Origin: Flavobacterium endophyticum
GTDB taxonomy: Bacteria > Bacteroidota > Bacteroidia > Flavobacteriales > Flavobacteriaceae
Direction of reading: 5' to 3'
Assembly (NCBI RefSeq): GCF_003634455.1
Contig: NZ_RBLC01000001.1
Location: 1,251,927-1,315,926 of the forward strand
Length of the DNA: 64,000 bases
A program made the position numbers and the translations under genes. Positions 61,637 through 64,000 of this stretch are shown here, piece by piece. Position 1 is the first letter of the stretch. Each line of letters starts with the position of its first letter. The notes under the pieces are model-generated. The model worked only from the letters and a program-made list of their open reading frames with translations. It was not told where the DNA came from and did not search any database.

Positions 61637-64000
61637 TTACAAATTTACTACATTTACTTCTTCCCCGATATATACGAGCGCTTTTTTGACTACCTGGAAG
61701 CCCATTTTCTCGATGGCCTGCTGATAGGCTTCGAGCTGCTGCTGGTATTTTTGGTTGTGCATTCCGGTTTTGTAATCGAGCAGATAGACCTGCCTGTCTT
61801 TTGCCATGACCATGCGGTCGGGCTTGATCGGCGTGCCTTCTTTTTGGATGATGGTCTGCTCGTTCATCACTTTGTGGCCTTCGGAAAAATAGTCGGAAAG
61901 CTCGGGATGGTTGAGGATATGCAGGATGGTCTGCGCGACTTCTTCTTTTTGCGCTGCGACGATCAGTCCGTTTTCGACGGCCTTGGCTAGGGCGAGCTCT
62001 ACATCGGAACTGGTTTCTATATAGGATAGTATTTCATGGACTACGTTTCCGTATTCGATGGCTTTCTGTTGGTGCGTTCCCCACATGAGGGATTCGCGCT
62101 GGGCAATCTTGATGGCTTTTGGGTCTAGCACGTGCTGTACGAAAGGTACTTTCTGTGCTTCTTCGGTCATCGTATTTTCTGGCGACAGCTTTTCGGGGCT
62201 TCCAATTTCATATTCGAGCTTGTCGACTTCAAAATCAGCGTAGTTCTCTAGGTAGTTGATAAAAAACGTGGCCATGTTGTTCTTTGGCAGCTCTCCTTTT
62301 GCCGAAAGGTTCATGCTCGAGATGATATAGAGCTGTTCTTCGGCACGGGTCAGGGCTACGTAGAGTACGTTGACGTTGTCGAGCAGATCCTCTTGTTTTT
62401 TCTGCTGGTAGACAAAGGAGGCTTCTTCTCCAAAGCCTTCGACGGAGCTGTTGTTGTCGATAAGGACACGCGGCAGTTCTGAAATATTTTCTTCGCTGTC
62501 GAGCCAGAGCTTGTCTTTGGGTTTTCGGGAATAGTCTTCTTCGGCAAAGGGCATGATGACGACGGGAAATTCCAGTCCTTTGGATTTGTGAATGGTCATG
62601 ATGCGCACGGCATTTTTTCCGTCGGGAGAGGGAATGCTGAACTTGTGTCCGTTTTTCTCCCAATAGGAAAGAAAATCGGTAATTCCTGCTTGGTTCTTGA
62701 TGTCTCTTTCGAGCACCAGGTCTAGGAAATATTGGATGTAGGCATTGTTCTGCTTGAGGTTGATGAATTTGGAAACGATGCTTTCTACGGCTTCATAGAG
62801 CGATTTTCTCCTGAGGTTCTGGAACGACAGGGAAATGTCGAATGTGGTGAGCCAGCTTTCGAATTCTTTTTCTTCTCTTTTTTCCATCCCTTGAAAAATA
62901 AAGTCATGGACGGGAAGCTCTTGCTGCACGTATTCGCCTATGTAGTGCAACAGGTAGGCTTTTGCTTCGAGGTTGCTGCTGTTTTTGAGGTAGCGGAGCA
63001 CGTTGAGTATAAAGATGACTTCGGTGGCATTCTCGATCATCAGGGTTTCTGACGAGAGGATGGGCACGCCTTGCTGCGTCAAGTAATTGGCAACGGCGAT
63101 TCCTTGGTCGCGCTTGCGCGTCAGGATGGCAATGTCTTTGTATTCGAAGCCTCGGGCTACCGACTTGCGGATGGCGTCTAAGGTGGCCAGCACAAATTGG
63201 CGGGTCTTGTCTGGGGCTTCTTCTTCCTCGCCTTCGGCTTTTTCTATCTTGGGAATGAAGGAGATATTGACGTAGCCGCCTGTTTTTGAATTGGGCTTTT
63301 GGTGGCTGTGGTTTTCATAGAGGTCTTTGTAATCGGGGTCGGTGAACTGGCCCGAGAGCATCTTGAAAAACTGGTTGTTGAACTGGATGATCTGGGAGTA
63401 GCTCCTGAAATTCTTGTCGAGATGCTCGATTCTTTTGTCGGGATTGTTGAACGGGTTGTGTTCTTTGCCGAGCTCTATAAATTGTTCTGCCTTTCCGCCA
63501 CGCCAGCGGTAGATGGATTGTTTTGGGTCGCCTACGATCATGAGCGAGCCTCTTTCGCCTTCAAGGTCTTCGCTGGAAAGGGCGTTGTCGATGAGGGGAA
63601 TGAGGTTCTGCCACTGCATTTCGGAGGTATCCTGAAACTCGTCTATAAAAAAGTGCTTGTATTTTTCGCCCAGCCTTTCGTAGATGAAGGGCGCGGGCTG
63701 GTTCTGGATTTCTTTGTGGATGATGGCGTTGAACTCTGAAATGGAAAGGATATTTTGTTCTTTCTGGATTTTTGTGAGTTCTTGACTTACGGTATTGAGC
63801 AGCGACAGGGGCGTGATGTTTTTTAGGAAGGCGCTGTAAAAGGCTATCTTTTCTTGATTTTTATATACGCAGCTGAGTATCGAGAGCAGCTCTGGAATAA
63901 GGGCTTCGATGGCGTCTTTGTCTTTGGCGGTCTTGTTGATCTTGATGTCGTCTGCTTCGTGGTAGGTCTTGTTTTTGGGATTGAATTTCCGTTCCTTGAT
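61637..64000 (-). CDS. AddA-like UvrD helicase/nuclease (5' end beyond window)
   Basis: The visible 787 residues are the C-terminal two-thirds of an AddA/RecB-like ATP-dependent helicase-nuclease, which processes double-strand breaks before recombination. The frame is open to the window edge; the ATG at 63617-63619 is internal, because motif II HFFIDEFQDTSEMQWQNL crosses it. Further motifs: MIVGDPKQSIYRWRGG (III), IAILTRKRDQGIAVANYL, VRIMTIHKSKGLEFPVVIM (V) and NVLYVALTRAEEQLYII (VI). The C-terminal RecB-type nuclease has PDRMVMAKDRQVYLLDYKTG. Its AddB partner is at 55987 on the same strand. The GC content is clearly above that of the window. Confidence 0.9.
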   Translation of the reverse strand: MKERKFNPKNKTYHEADDIKINKTAKDKDAIEALIPELLSILSCVYKNQEKIAFYSAFLKNITPLSLLNTVSQELTKIQKEQNILSISEFNAIIHKEIQNQPAPFIYERLGEKYKHFFIDEFQDTSEMQWQNLIPLIDNALSSEDLEGERGSLMIVGDPKQSIYRWRGGKAEQFIELGKEHNPFNNPDKRIEHLDKNFRSYSQIIQFNNQFFKMLSGQFTDPDYKDLYENHSHQKPNSKTGGYVNISFIPKIEKAEGEEEEAPDKTRQFVLATLDAIRKSVARGFEYKDIAILTRKRDQGIAVANYLTQQGVPILSSETLMIENATEVIFILNVLRYLKNSSNLEAKAYLLHYIGEYVQQELPVHDFIFQGMEKREEKEFESWLTTFDISLSFQNLRRKSLYEAVESIVSKFINLKQNNAYIQYFLDLVLERDIKNQAGITDFLSYWEKNGHKFSIPSPDGKNAVRIMTIHKSKGLEFPVVIMPFAEEDYSRKPKDKLWLDSEENISELPRVLIDNNSSVEGFGEEASFVYQQKKQEDLLDNVNVLYVALTRAEEQLYIISSMNLSAKGELPKNNMATFFINYLENYADFEVDKLEYEIGSPEKLSPENTMTEEAQKVPFVQHVLDPKAIKIAQRESLMWGTHQQKAIEYGNVVHEILSYIETSSDVELALAKAVENGLIVAAQKEEVAQTILHILNHPELSDYFSEGHKVMNEQTIIQKEGTPIKPDRMVMAKDRQVYLLDYKTGMHNQKYQQQLEAYQQAIEKMGFQVVKKALVYIGEEVNVVNL

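Noticed and set aside
62235..62663. 142-codon Arg-rich minus-strand ORF inside the AddA-like gene
   Set aside because: It is in another frame of a gene with intact helicase motifs; the Arg-rich composition is a by-product of high GC.

Overview
The window reads as chromosomal DNA of a member of the Flavobacteriaceae, most likely Flavobacterium or a close relative. Most of it is AT-rich. Promoters repeatedly show the Bacteroidetes -7 element TAnnTTTG (for example at 15030, 38459, 49483 and 55158), and Shine-Dalgarno sequences are scarce. Gene content fits the phylum: a PID-CTERM-like tiny protein, a GH92 mannosidase, an ABC permease fused to an M1 peptidase, lipoprotein TPR histidine kinases, a three-subunit sdhCAB cluster and an HMG-CoA synthase. 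I see no IS element, prophage, CRISPR array or rRNA. There is one tRNA (CAT anticodon).

Layout. 1-5.3 kb: lipid and cofactor genes, with yceD-rpmF and fabH-accB-accC on the minus strand, then pdxA and ribE divergent from overlapping promoters. 5.3-14.1 kb: an accessory-looking, AT-rich stretch with a PID-CTERM-like protein, an aquaporin, a TPR/HTH regulator, a 1.1 kb gene-poor gap, an unknown membrane protein, and a first cassette of small lipoprotein, TPR histidine kinase and response regulator. 14.3-31.1 kb: housekeeping genes (tRNA, mce, rbfA, a LolC/FtsX-type permease, a MATE exporter behind a structured leader, dusB, a single-domain response regulator, an L,D-transpeptidase, lepA, a WYL regulator, a DinB-like protein, an ABC/M1 system, thiL). 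31.1-36.5 kb: a second accessory stretch with a cluster of repeated hairpins, a response regulator, a second TPR histidine kinase, a small secreted protein with an internal duplication, and a LytTR regulator whose receiver lacks the phospho-acceptor Asp. 36.9-64 kb: glyS, a ComF-like protein, an Ig-like lipoprotein, a nitrilase, GH92, sdhCAB, a ChaN-like protein, mvaS, a LytTR membrane regulator, pepP, an alpha/beta hydrolase, an AddB-like nuclease, OmpA, kbl and an AddA-like helicase-nuclease cut by the window edge.

How the genes work together. The yceD to accC block feeds fatty-acid synthesis (malonyl-CoA and the first condensation). sdhCAB is a complete complex II. The ABC ATPase (29013) and the permease-peptidase (25361) form one transporter. 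The AddB-like (55987) and AddA-like (61637) proteins should be the two halves of one DNA-break-processing enzyme, although OmpA and kbl lie between them. Several regulators (two TPR kinase/response regulator pairs, one TPR-HTH protein, two LytTR proteins) sit beside very small exported proteins and unexplained repeats.

Most promising unexplained signals: (1) a closed, multi-stem RNA-like leader in front of the MATE exporter (16692-16787); (2) the repeated arrangement of small exported protein, lipoprotein TPR kinase, response regulator and 3' TTACGG/CCGTAA hairpins at two loci; (3) the 31.2-32.2 kb hairpin cluster with a 49-base perfect repeat; (4) a two-part DNA module near 6.5 and 9.1 kb with part of it again at 35.5 kb. 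Functions proposed for these are inference. Protein assignments come from motifs read by eye, not from database searches.
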